From Paraburkholderia fungorum (lineage in GTDB: Bacteria; Pseudomonadota; Gammaproteobacteria; Burkholderiales; Burkholderiaceae), in assembly GCF_003610895.1 (NCBI RefSeq), contig NZ_MCAS01000040.1:1-62407 (forward strand): a stretch of DNA of 62,407 nucleotides, in the 5' to 3' direction. The notes under the pieces are model-generated. The model saw nothing but the letters and a program-made list of their open reading frames with translations. It was not told where the DNA came from and did not search any database. This document shows, in pieces, positions 1 through 8,899 of this stretch. The position numbers and the translations under genes were made by a program. The stretch's first letter is position 1; each line of letters opens with the position of its first letter.

Positions 1-1281
1 GTGTATAGGCCGGACACATAGGTAACAGGTGTGCGGGGACATAGGTAACACATGATCCGCTCATTCCTGCTGGTTCAGGTTGATGGTTCCGAAACGGTAA
101 TGCGCAAAAAACAGGTCGTAGCAGTTCTCTTCACCGGCGCGCTCGCGGATGGCCACGGGCAGGTTGTGCAAGGCGTTCGATACCTTGAATCGCCGGTTCC
201 TGAAGCGTAGCTCACCGTTCCACTTCACGCGCTGCACGAGATCGTTGTCACCATATTCGATGGGCGGCAGGATCTCGGGATACGCCCGGGGGCTGGGCCG
301 GTATCGCGTGACCGGGGTTGCCATGTCCAGCGCCTGATGTGGACGCTGGTGGTTGTAGACCGTGCGCCACGCATCGAACGCCTGCTGGGCGCTGTTCAGG
401 TCCCTGAAATGGTGGCCGGTGAGCACTTCGGCCTTCAGCGTGCGGTGAAACCGCTCCTCCTTGCCATTGGTCTGCGGATGGGCCACCCGGCTGTGGGACA
501 GTCGCACGCCCAGCCGGATGAGCCAGATGGCCAGTTCGGTCAGTTGCCCCGGCTGGCTGGGGCTGCCCCACGGCGAACCGTTGTCCGCGTTGATGCGCAA
601 CGGCAGACCGTAGCGGCGGAACGTGCGCTCCAGATGATGCTGCACGGTCCGGGTGTCGGTGCAGATGCAGGCATCGAGCGTCACGCTGTAGCGCGAATGA
701 TCGTCCAGCAGGGTCAGGGGCGAACAGTGCCGTCCATCCTGCAGGTCGAACCAGCCCTTGAAATCCATCTGCCACAGGTCGTTGGGCTGCGCATGTTCGA
801 AGCGCTGCCAGGGCGTGGCCGCGTCGGAGGCGCACGGATCGATCAGCCCATGACGATGCAGGATGTCCGTCACGGTGCTGGGAGCGGGTACGCCCGTGTG
901 ACCCTGGTCGCGCAGGCGACGGCTGATCTTGCGCCCGCCCCAGGCCGGATGCGCCCCCCGCAGTTCGAGCACCTGCTGCTCGACGCACGCGGGCGTGCGT
1001 GCCGGACTCTGCTGGGGGCGGCGTGAGTGATCTGTCAACGTCGTCGTGTCGCCCTGCGCGTAGCGCCCGAGCCACTTGTAGCCGGTCTTCGGACTGATGC
1101 CGAAGCGTCGGCACAGCTCACGACGGTTGGCGCCTTCCTGCAAGGCCAGATGGACGAATTCCAGACGCAGATTCATGGTGTCTCTCGGGTTCCAGGGCAT
1201 GACCGGCTCCAGGCGATTCACTCGCCCAGAGTGTTACCCATGTCCCCGCACACCTGTTACCCATGTCCCCGGTCCATACAC
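1..1281 (-). mobile_element. IS481-family insertion sequence, intact
   Basis: The two ends are near-perfect inverted repeats of about 53 bp. The left end begins GTGTATAGGCCGG and, read inward, carries two copies of GACATAGGTAACA-type words. The reverse complement of the right end (1229-1281) matches it with only a few differences. A single transposase gene on the minus strand fills the interior. The right end lies in the loop of a hairpin of palindromic repeat copy A. Bases left of position 1 are not visible, so no target duplication can be scored. Confidence 0.9.
61..1200 (-). CDS. IS481-family DDE transposase
   Basis: This 379-residue transposase moves the surrounding element. Residues 15-60 form a helix-turn-helix DNA-binding region (ELCRRFGISPKTGYKWL). 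An rve-type RNase H-fold core follows, with the catalytic triad visible as D146 (WQMDF), D206 (INADNGS) and E249 (NGKEERFH). A C-terminal beta domain ends the protein. The length fits the family and no frameshift is seen, so it may be active. The start at 1200 is preferred because MPWNP is a family-like N-terminus and GGAG lies 8 bases upstream; an in-frame ATG at 1221 would add seven residues. Confidence 0.92.
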   Translation of the reverse strand: MPWNPRDTMNLRLEFVHLALQEGANRRELCRRFGISPKTGYKWLGRYAQGDTTTLTDHSRRPQQSPARTPACVEQQVLELRGAHPAWGGRKISRRLRDQGHTGVPAPSTVTDILHRHGLIDPCASDAATPWQRFEHAQPNDLWQMDFKGWFDLQDGRHCSPLTLLDDHSRYSVTLDACICTDTRTVQHHLERTFRRYGLPLRINADNGSPWGSPSQPGQLTELAIWLIRLGVRLSHSRVAHPQTNGKEERFHRTLKAEVLTGHHFRDLNSAQQAFDAWRTVYNHQRPHQALDMATPVTRYRPSPRAYPEILPPIEYGDNDLVQRVKWNGELRFRNRRFKVSNALHNLPVAIRERAGEENCYDLFFAHYRFGTINLNQQE

Positions 1282-1917
1282 CGCCGCAAAGAAAGATAAG
1301 CAAAGAAAGCGGCTCACACCGCCAGCTCATAAGCGGGTCCCCCGCACAGCCACGGTAGTGGTGCATCTGGAATCCGTGTTCGCGCACATTCGGCGCTAGT
1401 GACAAGGGCGTCATTCTTCCGGCGGCGCTGCGCGCGCCGACGTGCAGTTCGAGAACCAGCGCGTTTTTCGGCGCCTCGCCGAGGCGAAGCCGATGGTCCC
1501 CGCGACCCGAAACGAAGCCCCGGGTTTCCCATGCAGACCCATCCGCGACGCACGCAGTGCGGAGTGGGAGCGAATGAGCCCTGTGTCACTGACGCGGAGT
1601 GTGCGAGGGCACGGATTCCAGATGCACCACTACCGTAGCTGTGCGGGGGACCCGCTTATGAGCTAGCGGTGTGAGCCGCTTTCTTTGCTTATCTTTCTTT
1701 GCGGCGGCAAAGAAAGTAAGTGCCGCCCCGCACAGGGGCAACGCTAATAAACCAATAACAATTCAAGGAAAGGCCAAAGCCATAAAGAACACAGCCAAAA
1801 CAAACCACTAGCAAAGCAAGGAAAGGAAAAGAAAAGACCAAAGAAGCCAGAGCAAGAAAAAACCAACACCAAAAGCAAACAACCAAAGCGCCGCGCAGGC
1901 AAAAAAAAAGCCCCCAA
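1282..1917. repeat. Long palindromic repeat element, copy A, with A-free tail
   Basis: This is non-coding. Inverted arms (about 1282-1400 and 1590-1748) flank a short core. The right arm holds a hairpin with perfect 10-bp arms CTTTCTTTGC / GCAAAGAAAG (1693-1716). The matching left hairpin is cut in its loop by the IS481 element. Both arms carry the 'type 1' segment (CCCGCACAGCCACGGTAGTGG and its complement). From 1749 to 1917 runs a tail made almost only of A, C and G on this strand; 1810-1917 contains no T at all. The tail starts at the stop codon of the minus-strand LysR gene. Copies B and C are related elements, but copy A lacks much of their core. Confidence 0.85.
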
Positions 1918-2790
1918 TCACCTCCCCAAATACTCAACAAACCGCTCCGCAACAGGCTCCCCCTCACCCTCACGCCGCAACAACAAAACCTGCGACAAAA
2001 GCGTCTCGCCCTGCAAGGGCAAAAAGCAAACCCTTGGATCTTGCACCTGCCGCAAGGTAAAAGGCACCAACGCCACCCCCATCCCAAACCCGACCATCGT
2101 CACAACGGTCTGCCACAACCGCGCCTCATGGCGAATCAAAGGACTAAACCCGGCCCCCACGCACTGCGCGATGATGAGATCGTGATAATGCGGCGACACC
2201 GTGCGAGGAAACAGAATAAACGGCTCCTGCGCCAACGCTCGCAAATCGATCTTGCGCTTTCGCGCCAGCGGATGATCCGCCGGCAAACAACACAGAAACG
2301 GCTCCGAAAAAATCGGCGTGGAAATGACGTCCGACGGAAAATTGCCCCAATGCGCGCAGCCCATGTCGATCTGCATCCGCTGGATCGCATGCACCTGTTC
2401 GCTGGTATTCATCTCCTTGAGCACGATTTCAACGCCCGGATAGTCGGCCTCGAAGCGGCTCACCGCCTGCGGCAGTCCACGGTACAACATCGAATTCACG
2501 AAGCCGATCCGCAAGCGGCCAGCCAGTCCGTGCGCCGAGCGAACCGTGATGCGCTCGGCTTCCCCCGCCTGCAGCAACAGGCGGCGCGCCTCGCCAAGCA
2601 GAACCTGTCCCGCGTTCGTCAGCGCAACCGTCTTGTTGGTGCGCGCGAGCAGTTGCACGCCGAGCTGGTCTTCGAACTTGCGAATGTCGAAACTGAGCGC
2701 AGGCTGCGAAATGAATAGCCGCTTGGCCGCACGGCCGAAATGCAATTCCTCGGCGACCGCCACGAAATAGCGTAGTTGCTTCAGGTCCAC
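1918..2790 (-). CDS. LysR-family transcriptional regulator
   Basis: This 290-residue LysR-type regulator has an N-terminal winged helix-turn-helix (residues about 3-62, with AAKRLFISQPALSFDIRKFE as the recognition segment) and a substrate-binding domain (about 90-290) that would sense a small effector. It is divergent from the acyl-CoA dehydrogenase operon, with 109 bases between the starts, so it probably regulates that operon and itself. The 3' end of the gene (1918-2100) is strongly enriched in G and T on the coding strand, unlike its 5' part, and runs without a spacer into the tail of palindromic repeat copy A. The effector is unknown. Confidence 0.92.
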   Translation of the reverse strand: MDLKQLRYFVAVAEELHFGRAAKRLFISQPALSFDIRKFEDQLGVQLLARTNKTVALTNAGQVLLGEARRLLLQAGEAERITVRSAHGLAGRLRIGFVNSMLYRGLPQAVSRFEADYPGVEIVLKEMNTSEQVHAIQRMQIDMGCAHWGNFPSDVISTPIFSEPFLCCLPADHPLARKRKIDLRALAQEPFILFPRTVSPHYHDLIIAQCVGAGFSPLIRHEARLWQTVVTMVGFGMGVALVPFTLRQVQDPRVCFLPLQGETLLSQVLLLRREGEGEPVAERFVEYLGR

Positions 2791-2811
2791 GGCAGTCTCC
2801 GGTTCTTTGAA

Positions 2812-2840
2812 CGATAAGCAATATCTATCGTACCGGATAT
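2812..2840. promoter_or_regulatory. Candidate LysR operator in divergent intergenic region
   Basis: Overlapping inverted repeats are seen: CGATA (2812-2816) with TATCG (2826-2830), and ATATC (2821-2825) with GATAT (2835-2839). Their size and position between the divergent starts fit a LysR-type T-N11-A binding site. Assignment to this regulator is inferred from position. Confidence 0.45.
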
Positions 2841-2899
2841 AAGTTGTATTAGACGTCTATCGAAGCCGCTTCTATGCTCCTTCCACAAAGGAGACACGC

Positions 2900-4666
2900 A
2901 TGAGCGAAATCACCGCGCAGCCGGCCCACGGCTCGTCCAATATTCCCGACAGCCGGGGCATCAACTTCTTCCACAGCGACCCCGACTTCGCCGGTTTGCT
3001 CAAGTTGCACCTGGGCGACGCGCTGTATCGGGAACTCGAAAGCCAACTCGTTTCGCTGGGTCAGCGGGCGTCCGGCGAACTCGACGTGTGGGCGCTGTCC
3101 GCCGACAAGAATCCGCCGCAATTGCGGCAGCGCACGCGGCGCGGCGAGGCGCTGCAAAGCATCGACAAGCATCCCGATTACGTCGCGCTCGAACGCGTGG
3201 CCTACGCGGAACTGGGTCTGGCCTCGATGAGCCATGACCTCCGCGACGGTCGGAAAACGCCGCCGCCGCTGGTCAAATACGCGCTGACGTTCCTGTTCGT
3301 ACAGGCGGAATTCGGTCTGTGCTGTCCCGTCAGCATGACCGATTCCCTCACACGTACGCTGCGCAAATTCGGCTCGCCGGAACTGGTCGCGCGGTTTCTG
3401 CCGATGCTGGCGTCGCGCGATTTCGACACGCTCTTTCAGGGCGCGATGTTCATGACCGAACAGGCAGCCGGTTCGGACGTTGCCCGCATCGCGACGCGTG
3501 CCGCGCTCGAAACCGGCGTGAACGGGGAACAAACGTGGCGTCTGTATGGCGACAAGTGGTTCTGCTCGAACGCCGACGCCGATCTCGCGATGGTGCTCGC
3601 ACACGTGGACAATGCGCCGGCGGGCATCCACGGCCTTGGGTTGTTCCTGCTGCCGAAAAACCTGCCGGACGGCTCGCGCAACAGCTATCGGATCGTGCGT
3701 CTGAAGGACAAGCTCGGCAGCCGTTCAATGGCGAGCGGCGAGATCGTGCTGGAAGGGGCCGTCGCGTATCTGATCGGCGAAGTGGGACGCGGCTTTCATC
3801 AGATGGCCGACATGATCAACATGTCGCGTCTGTCGAACGGCGTGCGTGCGGCGGGTTTGATGCGCCGTGCGCTGACCGAAGCGTTGCACATCGCGCGCAA
3901 TCGCGAAGCGTTCGGCCGCAAGCTGATCGATATGCCGCTGATGCAGCGGCAATTGCTCAAGATGATGCTGCCCGCGGAGCAGGCTCGCTCGATGTTCATG
4001 CAGATCGCGCTGCTGCTCGAAAAGGCCGACGCGGGAGATCGGCAAGCGGCAAAATGCGTGCGCATCCTCACGCCGTTGATCAAATTCCGCGCGTGCCGCG
4101 ATGCCCGCCGCGTGACCGGCGACGCGATGGAAGTGCGCGGCGGCACGGGCTACATCGAAGAGTGGAGTGACGCGCGCCTCGTGCGCGACGCCCATCTCGG
4201 TTCGATCTGGGAAGGCACCAGCAACATCGTCGCGCTCGATGTCGCGCGCGCGGCCAAACGGGACGGCGCGCTCGAACCACTGCGCGCGTATCTGCAGGAT
4301 CTGCTCGGCGCCGCAGGATTACCTGCCGCGAGTCTCGGCGTGCTTCGTTCTACCTTGACGCGCGCTTGCGACGCCCTCGCAAGCGTTGCCGAATGCGGCC
4401 GCGATGAATCAGTCCGGCAGCCGGCCACGGCCTTGTATCACGCAAGCACGGCCGTGCTCATGGCCTGCGAAGGCACGCGTCTCGCGCCGGATTTCCGCCG
4501 TCTCGCGTTGAGTCATCTGGTGTTGCGGCACAAGCTGTTGCCGTTCGATCCGCTCGACGTGCAAGCGTCGTCGAGTGAGCGCGAGGTGATCGACGCGCTG
4601 GTCGACGCCCGCAACGTGACGCTCGATCAGGCGCTGGAACTACTGCCGGCAGGGAGCGCGCAATGA
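2900..4666 (+). CDS. Acyl-CoA dehydrogenase family protein (long, AidB-like architecture)
   Basis: This 588-residue FAD-dependent acyl-CoA dehydrogenase would introduce an alpha-beta double bond into an acyl-CoA. It is longer than the common 380-residue enzymes because of an N-terminal extension (about 1-130) and a C-terminal helical extension (about 455-588), as in AidB/VLCAD-like members. FMTEQAAGSDVA is the flavin/substrate loop. IWEGTSNI carries the probable catalytic base E438. VRGGTGYIEE precedes it, as is usual. The start is supported by AAAGGAG eight bases upstream. Its stop overlaps the CoA-transferase start by 4 bases (ATGA), so the two are translationally coupled. The substrate is not evident from sequence. 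Confidence 0.9.
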   Translation: MSEITAQPAHGSSNIPDSRGINFFHSDPDFAGLLKLHLGDALYRELESQLVSLGQRASGELDVWALSADKNPPQLRQRTRRGEALQSIDKHPDYVALERVAYAELGLASMSHDLRDGRKTPPPLVKYALTFLFVQAEFGLCCPVSMTDSLTRTLRKFGSPELVARFLPMLASRDFDTLFQGAMFMTEQAAGSDVARIATRAALETGVNGEQTWRLYGDKWFCSNADADLAMVLAHVDNAPAGIHGLGLFLLPKNLPDGSRNSYRIVRLKDKLGSRSMASGEIVLEGAVAYLIGEVGRGFHQMADMINMSRLSNGVRAAGLMRRALTEALHIARNREAFGRKLIDMPLMQRQLLKMMLPAEQARSMFMQIALLLEKADAGDRQAAKCVRILTPLIKFRACRDARRVTGDAMEVRGGTGYIEEWSDARLVRDAHLGSIWEGTSNIVALDVARAAKRDGALEPLRAYLQDLLGAAGLPAASLGVLRSTLTRACDALASVAECGRDESVRQPATALYHASTAVLMACEGTRLAPDFRRLALSHLVLRHKLLPFDPLDVQASSSEREVIDALVDARNVTLDQALELLPAGSAQ

Positions 4667-5874
4667 CCATCTCCGTGAGCAATGGCACGCAAGACACGCA
4701 AGGCGCGTTGCAAGGCATCAAGGTCATCGACCTGAGCCGTGTGCTCGGCGGCCCGTACTGCACGCAGGCGCTGGCCGATCACGGTGCCCAGGTCATCAAA
4801 CTGGAGCCGCCCGCCGGTGACGAAACGCGCGGCTGGGGGCCGCCGTTTTACGGCGACACTGCGTGGTACTTTGCCGGTGTGAACCGCAACAAGCAGGGCA
4901 TCGCGGTCGATCTGTCGTGCGACGCGGGCCGTGACATTCTGTGGAAACTGCTCGAAGACGCCGACGTGCTGGTCGAGAACTTCAAACCCGGCACCCTCGC
5001 GCGCTGGGGCATGGACTATGAGCGCGATTTGCGCGAGCGTTTCCCGAAGCTGATTCATTGCGCGGTATCGGGTTTCGGTCCGGACGGCCCGCTCGGCGGC
5101 TTGCCCGGCTACGACGCGGCGATTCAGGCGATGACCGGTTTAATGAGCGTCAACGGTGAAAACGACGGACCGGCGATGCGCGTCGGCCTGCCCGTCGTCG
5201 ACATGGTGACGGGTTTGAATGCGCTGGCCGGCATTCTGCTGGCGCTCGCCGAGCGCTCGAAAAGCGGGCAAGGCCAGTCGATCGATATCGCGTTGTACGA
5301 CTGCGGCGTGTCGCTTCTGCATCCGCATCTGCCGAACTATTTCGGCTCGGGCCGCACGCCCCAGCGCAGCGGCAACGCGCATCCGAACATCACGCCGTAC
5401 GACAGCTATCGCACCGCGACTGCGCCGATCTTTCTTGCCGTCGGCAACGACCGGCAGTTCGCGCGGCTATGCGCGCATCTGGGCGCGCCGGAACTTGCGG
5501 ACGATCCACGCTACGTGGACAACCGCAGCCGCTGCGCGCATCGCGAGCCGCTCAAGGCCGCGCTCGAAGCTCTGCTTGCCGCCCACGATTGCGAGCCGCT
5601 CGCGCAGGCGTTGATCCAGTCAGGCGTGCCGTGCGGACCCGTGCTGAGCGTCGATGTCGTCGCGCGTCATCCGCACACGCTGCATCGCGGCATGGTGATC
5701 GAGATGGGCGAGTATCGCGGCACGGCGTCGCCGATCAAGTTGTCGCGCACACCGGCCACGTATCGCAGCGCGCCGCCTGCGCTGGGCGGCGACACGCGCG
5801 ATGTGCTCGACGCCTTGGGCATCGATGCGGCCACCCAGCAACGTTTGCTCGAAGCAGGCGTACTCAAAGCCTGA
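4663..5874 (+). CDS. CaiB/BaiF-type (class III) CoA-transferase
   Basis: This 403-residue family III CoA-transferase moves CoA from an acyl-CoA donor to a carboxylic acid through an aspartyl-CoA mixed anhydride. Family signatures include the N-terminal GIKVIDLSRVLGGPYCTQAL, then VENFKPGTLARWGMDYE. The probable nucleophile is D180 in GLPVVDMVTGLNALAGILLAL. The length is typical. It sits between an acyl-CoA dehydrogenase and a carboxylate-type transporter. The likely role is therefore to activate an imported organic acid to its CoA ester before oxidation, but the acid itself cannot be named. Confidence 0.93.
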   Translation: MTISVSNGTQDTQGALQGIKVIDLSRVLGGPYCTQALADHGAQVIKLEPPAGDETRGWGPPFYGDTAWYFAGVNRNKQGIAVDLSCDAGRDILWKLLEDADVLVENFKPGTLARWGMDYERDLRERFPKLIHCAVSGFGPDGPLGGLPGYDAAIQAMTGLMSVNGENDGPAMRVGLPVVDMVTGLNALAGILLALAERSKSGQGQSIDIALYDCGVSLLHPHLPNYFGSGRTPQRSGNAHPNITPYDSYRTATAPIFLAVGNDRQFARLCAHLGAPELADDPRYVDNRSRCAHREPLKAALEALLAAHDCEPLAQALIQSGVPCGPVLSVDVVARHPHTLHRGMVIEMGEYRGTASPIKLSRTPATYRSAPPALGGDTRDVLDALGIDAATQQRLLEAGVLKA

Positions 5875-5950
5875 GTGCAGGAAAGCAGTGTTCCGGTGAC
5901 GGCACAAAGAAGCCGCGCCATCCAGAAGAACGACCTTGGAGACGAATGAC

Positions 5951-7270
5951 ATGAATCGCGAGCCAGACGACCTCGCCGCAGGCCGGCAACCCACCCGCGC
6001 CGCGGCAGCGGCATTTGTCGGTACTACGATCGAGTGGTACGACTTTTATATCTACGCCACGGCGTCCGCGCTGATTTTCGGCAAACTGTTCTTCCCCGGC
6101 AGCGATCCGTTCTTTGCGACGCTGGCTTCGTTCGGCACCTTCGCGGTGGGCTTTTTCGCGCGGCCATTCGGCGGCCTGGTGTTTGGTCACCTCGGTGACC
6201 GCATCGGCCGCAAGAAGGCGCTTGTGGCAACGCTGGCGATCATGGGCGTCGGCACGGTCGGGATCGGTTTCCTGCCGACCTATGCGAACGCCGGCGTATG
6301 GGCGCCGGTATTGCTGGTGCTGCTGCGCGTCGCGCAGGGTATTGCGATCGGCGGCGAGTGGGGCGGCGCGGTGCTGATGGCAAGCGAACATGCGCCACAA
6401 GGGCGGCGTACGTTCTTCGCCTCGTTTGCGCAGCTTGGCAGTCCGGCGGGGTTGATCCTGTCGCTGCTCGCGTTTCGCGCCGTGGCGTCGATGGACAAGG
6501 ACGCGTTTCTCAGCTGGGGCTGGCGCCTGCCGTTTCTCGCGAGCGCGGTGTTGCTGGTGGTGGGTTTGCTGATTCGCGCGGGTGTCGACGAATCGCCTGA
6601 ATTCAAGGCGCTCAAAGCCCAACGGCGAGTGGCGGCGCTGCCGGTCGCCGAGGTGGTGCGCGACGCGTGGCGCACGGTGTTGTTGTGTCTTGGCGCGAAT
6701 GTGATCGGCGTGGCCGGCGCGTGGTTCGTCAATACGTTCATGCTGAATTACACGACGCAAACACTTGGGCTCGATCGTTCGTTGATTCTCGACTGTCTGT
6801 TCGTGGTGGCGTTTATTCAGCTGTTCACGCAACTGGGCTCGGGATGGTTCGCGCAACGCGTCGGGACTGGAAGGTTTTTGAAGGGCGCGGCGGCGTTGGC
6901 CATGCTTTCGCCTTATCCGATGTTCGCGCTCGTGTCGACCGGCCGCCCCGCAGCGATTGTGGTGGGCATCGCGCTGGCGGTGATGTGCATGTCGAGTTCT
7001 TACGCAGTGATGGCCGGATTTATGTCGACTGCATTCGCAGTGAGAGTCCGGTACTCGGCTATTTCCTTGTCTTACCAGGTGTGTGCCGCACTGGCCGGCG
7101 GATTGACGCCCCTGATCGGGACGTTGCTCGCGCATCGGTATCCGGGCGCATGGTGGCCGTTGGCTGTGTTCTACAGTTGCCTCGCCGGGATTTCGCTGGT
7201 GTGCATCAGTACGCTGGAGCGTCGCAAGCGAGGCACGGCACGCGGTGTTGTCGACATGATCGAGGTTTGA
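5951..7270 (+). CDS. MFS transporter, metabolite:H+ symporter (MHS) type
   Basis: This 439-residue inner-membrane transporter has 12 predicted helices. TTIEWYDFYIY near residue 25 and GHLGDRIGRKKA (79-90) are the hallmarks of the MHS group, which takes up alpha-ketoglutarate, shikimate, citrate and similar acids with protons. ATG at 5951 is chosen because GGAG lies about 9 bases upstream; a TTG at 5936 would put the ribosome site inside the gene. It follows the CoA-transferase by 76 bases on the same strand and probably supplies the acid used by that enzyme pair. Confidence 0.9.
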   Translation: MNREPDDLAAGRQPTRAAAAAFVGTTIEWYDFYIYATASALIFGKLFFPGSDPFFATLASFGTFAVGFFARPFGGLVFGHLGDRIGRKKALVATLAIMGVGTVGIGFLPTYANAGVWAPVLLVLLRVAQGIAIGGEWGGAVLMASEHAPQGRRTFFASFAQLGSPAGLILSLLAFRAVASMDKDAFLSWGWRLPFLASAVLLVVGLLIRAGVDESPEFKALKAQRRVAALPVAEVVRDAWRTVLLCLGANVIGVAGAWFVNTFMLNYTTQTLGLDRSLILDCLFVVAFIQLFTQLGSGWFAQRVGTGRFLKGAAALAMLSPYPMFALVSTGRPAAIVVGIALAVMCMSSSYAVMAGFMSTAFAVRVRYSAISLSYQVCAALAGGLTPLIGTLLAHRYPGAWWPLAVFYSCLAGISLVCISTLERRKRGTARGVVDMIEV

Positions 7271-7375
7271 ACGCCTCGCCAGGCATAAACCCGTTATTTC
7301 ATCGCGAACGTCATCCTGAATCCCCAAAAGCGTCCTAATATCTAGACGAAATGAAAAACGACAGGGGAAGCCATC

Positions 7376-8899
7376 ATGTATCGTCATCGGTCGCTGGGTG
7401 TCGTGACAGGGGCGTCGCCGCTCGCCAGCGTCGACGTGTTGAGCAGGATGAGCACAGCCTGGCGCCGTCCCGGCGCGGCCAAGCCGTTCGATTTTGTTCT
7501 CGAACAGCAGGCGTGGCCGGGACCGGCTTTGTCAGGCGCCGCAAGTGCGCCGTTCAAGATTCACGTCTTCGATACGATTCGCACCTTCGAGAAACGCGGC
7601 GTCGACGCGATCGTCTTACCGTGCTTCCTCAGCCACACCTTCATCGACGAACTCTCGGCGAACGTCGCTTTGCCGATCGCCAGCATCATGGCCGCGCTCG
7701 TCGCGCATGTGCGGCAAGCGTTTCCGTCGGTCTGTCGCATTGGTGTACTGACTTCCGACGCGATTCGCGCCAACGGTCTCTTCGAACGCCATTTCGACAG
7801 TACGCGGTTCGACGTGCTGTATCCGCATGACGAGGACGAAGAGGGCGGCGATCGCGTCACGCGCGCCGTGTATGGCGACCCAGGCATCAAAAACGGACAT
7901 CTGAGCGGGCGGCCCGTCGAGTTGTTGCGCGCGGCTTGCGCGGACCTCATTGCGCAGGGCGCGGAGATCATCGTGCCCGGGCTCGCCGAAATCCCGCTGG
8001 TGGCGCGCGTGCTCGGCCCGCTGGAAGTGCCGTTCGTCGATACCAATCTGGTCTACGCGCGTTACGTCGCGGCCGCGCAATATGCGCAGCCGGCGCGGCA
8101 CTTCAAGGTGGGCGTGCTGGGCGGTGTCGGCCCGGCGGCGACGGTCGATTTCATGGCGAAGCTGGTGCGCAACACGCCGGCCGCGCGCGATCAGGACCAT
8201 GTCAAGGTGATGGTCGAGCAGAATCCGCAGATTCCGGATCGTACCGAGGCGCTGCTCGGCAGCGGCGACGATCCGACGCTCGCGCTCTACGCGGCCTGCA
8301 AGACCCTCGAAGAAGGTGGCGTGGACCTCATCGCGATTCCGTGCAATACGGCGCATGCATTTGTTGAGCGGATTCAGCCGTCGTTGACCATTCCGATCGT
8401 CAATATGCTGACCTGCACCGCCGATTATCTGCGCGAGACCTTTCCGGGCCTGCGTGAAGTCGGCGTGCTGGCCACCTCGGGCACGCTGGCCAGCCGCGTC
8501 TACGAGACGGCGCTCGAAGCGCGCGGCTTCGTGCAGATCGCGCCGGCCGCGGCCGCTCAGGCCCGCCTCATGAAGGCGATTTACGGACCGGCCGGTGCGA
8601 AGGCGGGTTACCTGACGGGCGAGTGTTATGACGATGCCGCCGCTGCCGTGGACGACCTCGCCGCGCAAGGCGCGCAGGTCATCGTGCTGGGCTGCACCGA
8701 GCTGCCACTGCTGCTGCGCGGTTCGACGCTGACGCGTCCAGGCGGACCGGCGGTGCGGCTTGTCGATCCGACCGACGTGCTGGCCAAACGCTGCGTGGCT
8801 TATGCGCTGGGCGCGACCGCCGCGACGCAGGCCGCTTCGGAACCGGCGGCGCCAGAACCGGCCGCGGGCCGCCATAGCGTGGAAAGTGTCTTTGGCTAG
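7376..8899 (+). CDS. Asp/Glu racemase-superfamily protein, tandem two-domain form
   Basis: At 507 residues this is twice the normal size of an aspartate/glutamate racemase. The C-terminal domain (about 243-480) has both catalytic cysteines, C323 in IPCNTAH and C440 in LGCTELPLL, plus the GGVGPAAT start typical of aspartate racemases. The N-terminal domain (about 1-238) keeps one cysteine, C83 in LPCFLSH. Its second site reads VPGLAEIPL, with L203 where cysteine is expected, so it is probably not a normal racemase. An AGGGGAAG ribosome site precedes ATG 7376. The last 30 residues are Ala/Pro-rich. Likely cytoplasmic amino-acid racemase; the partner domain's role is unknown. Confidence 0.85.
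   Translation: MYRHRSLGVVTGASPLASVDVLSRMSTAWRRPGAAKPFDFVLEQQAWPGPALSGAASAPFKIHVFDTIRTFEKRGVDAIVLPCFLSHTFIDELSANVALPIASIMAALVAHVRQAFPSVCRIGVLTSDAIRANGLFERHFDSTRFDVLYPHDEDEEGGDRVTRAVYGDPGIKNGHLSGRPVELLRAACADLIAQGAEIIVPGLAEIPLVARVLGPLEVPFVDTNLVYARYVAAAQYAQPARHFKVGVLGGVGPAATVDFMAKLVRNTPAARDQDHVKVMVEQNPQIPDRTEALLGSGDDPTLALYAACKTLEEGGVDLIAIPCNTAHAFVERIQPSLTIPIVNMLTCTADYLRETFPGLREVGVLATSGTLASRVYETALEARGFVQIAPAAAAQARLMKAIYGPAGAKAGYLTGECYDDAAAAVDDLAAQGAQVIVLGCTELPLLLRGSTLTRPGGPAVRLVDPTDVLAKRCVAYALGATAATQAASEPAAPEPAAGRHSVESVFG

Noticed and set aside
1399..1666. Small open frames in palindrome copy A
   Set aside because: They are not conserved in copies B and C and have no ribosome sites.
5864..7387. 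A 507-codon antisense frame across the MFS transporter
   Set aside because: Arg/Gln/His-rich shadow of a transporter with clear MHS motifs; not protein-like.
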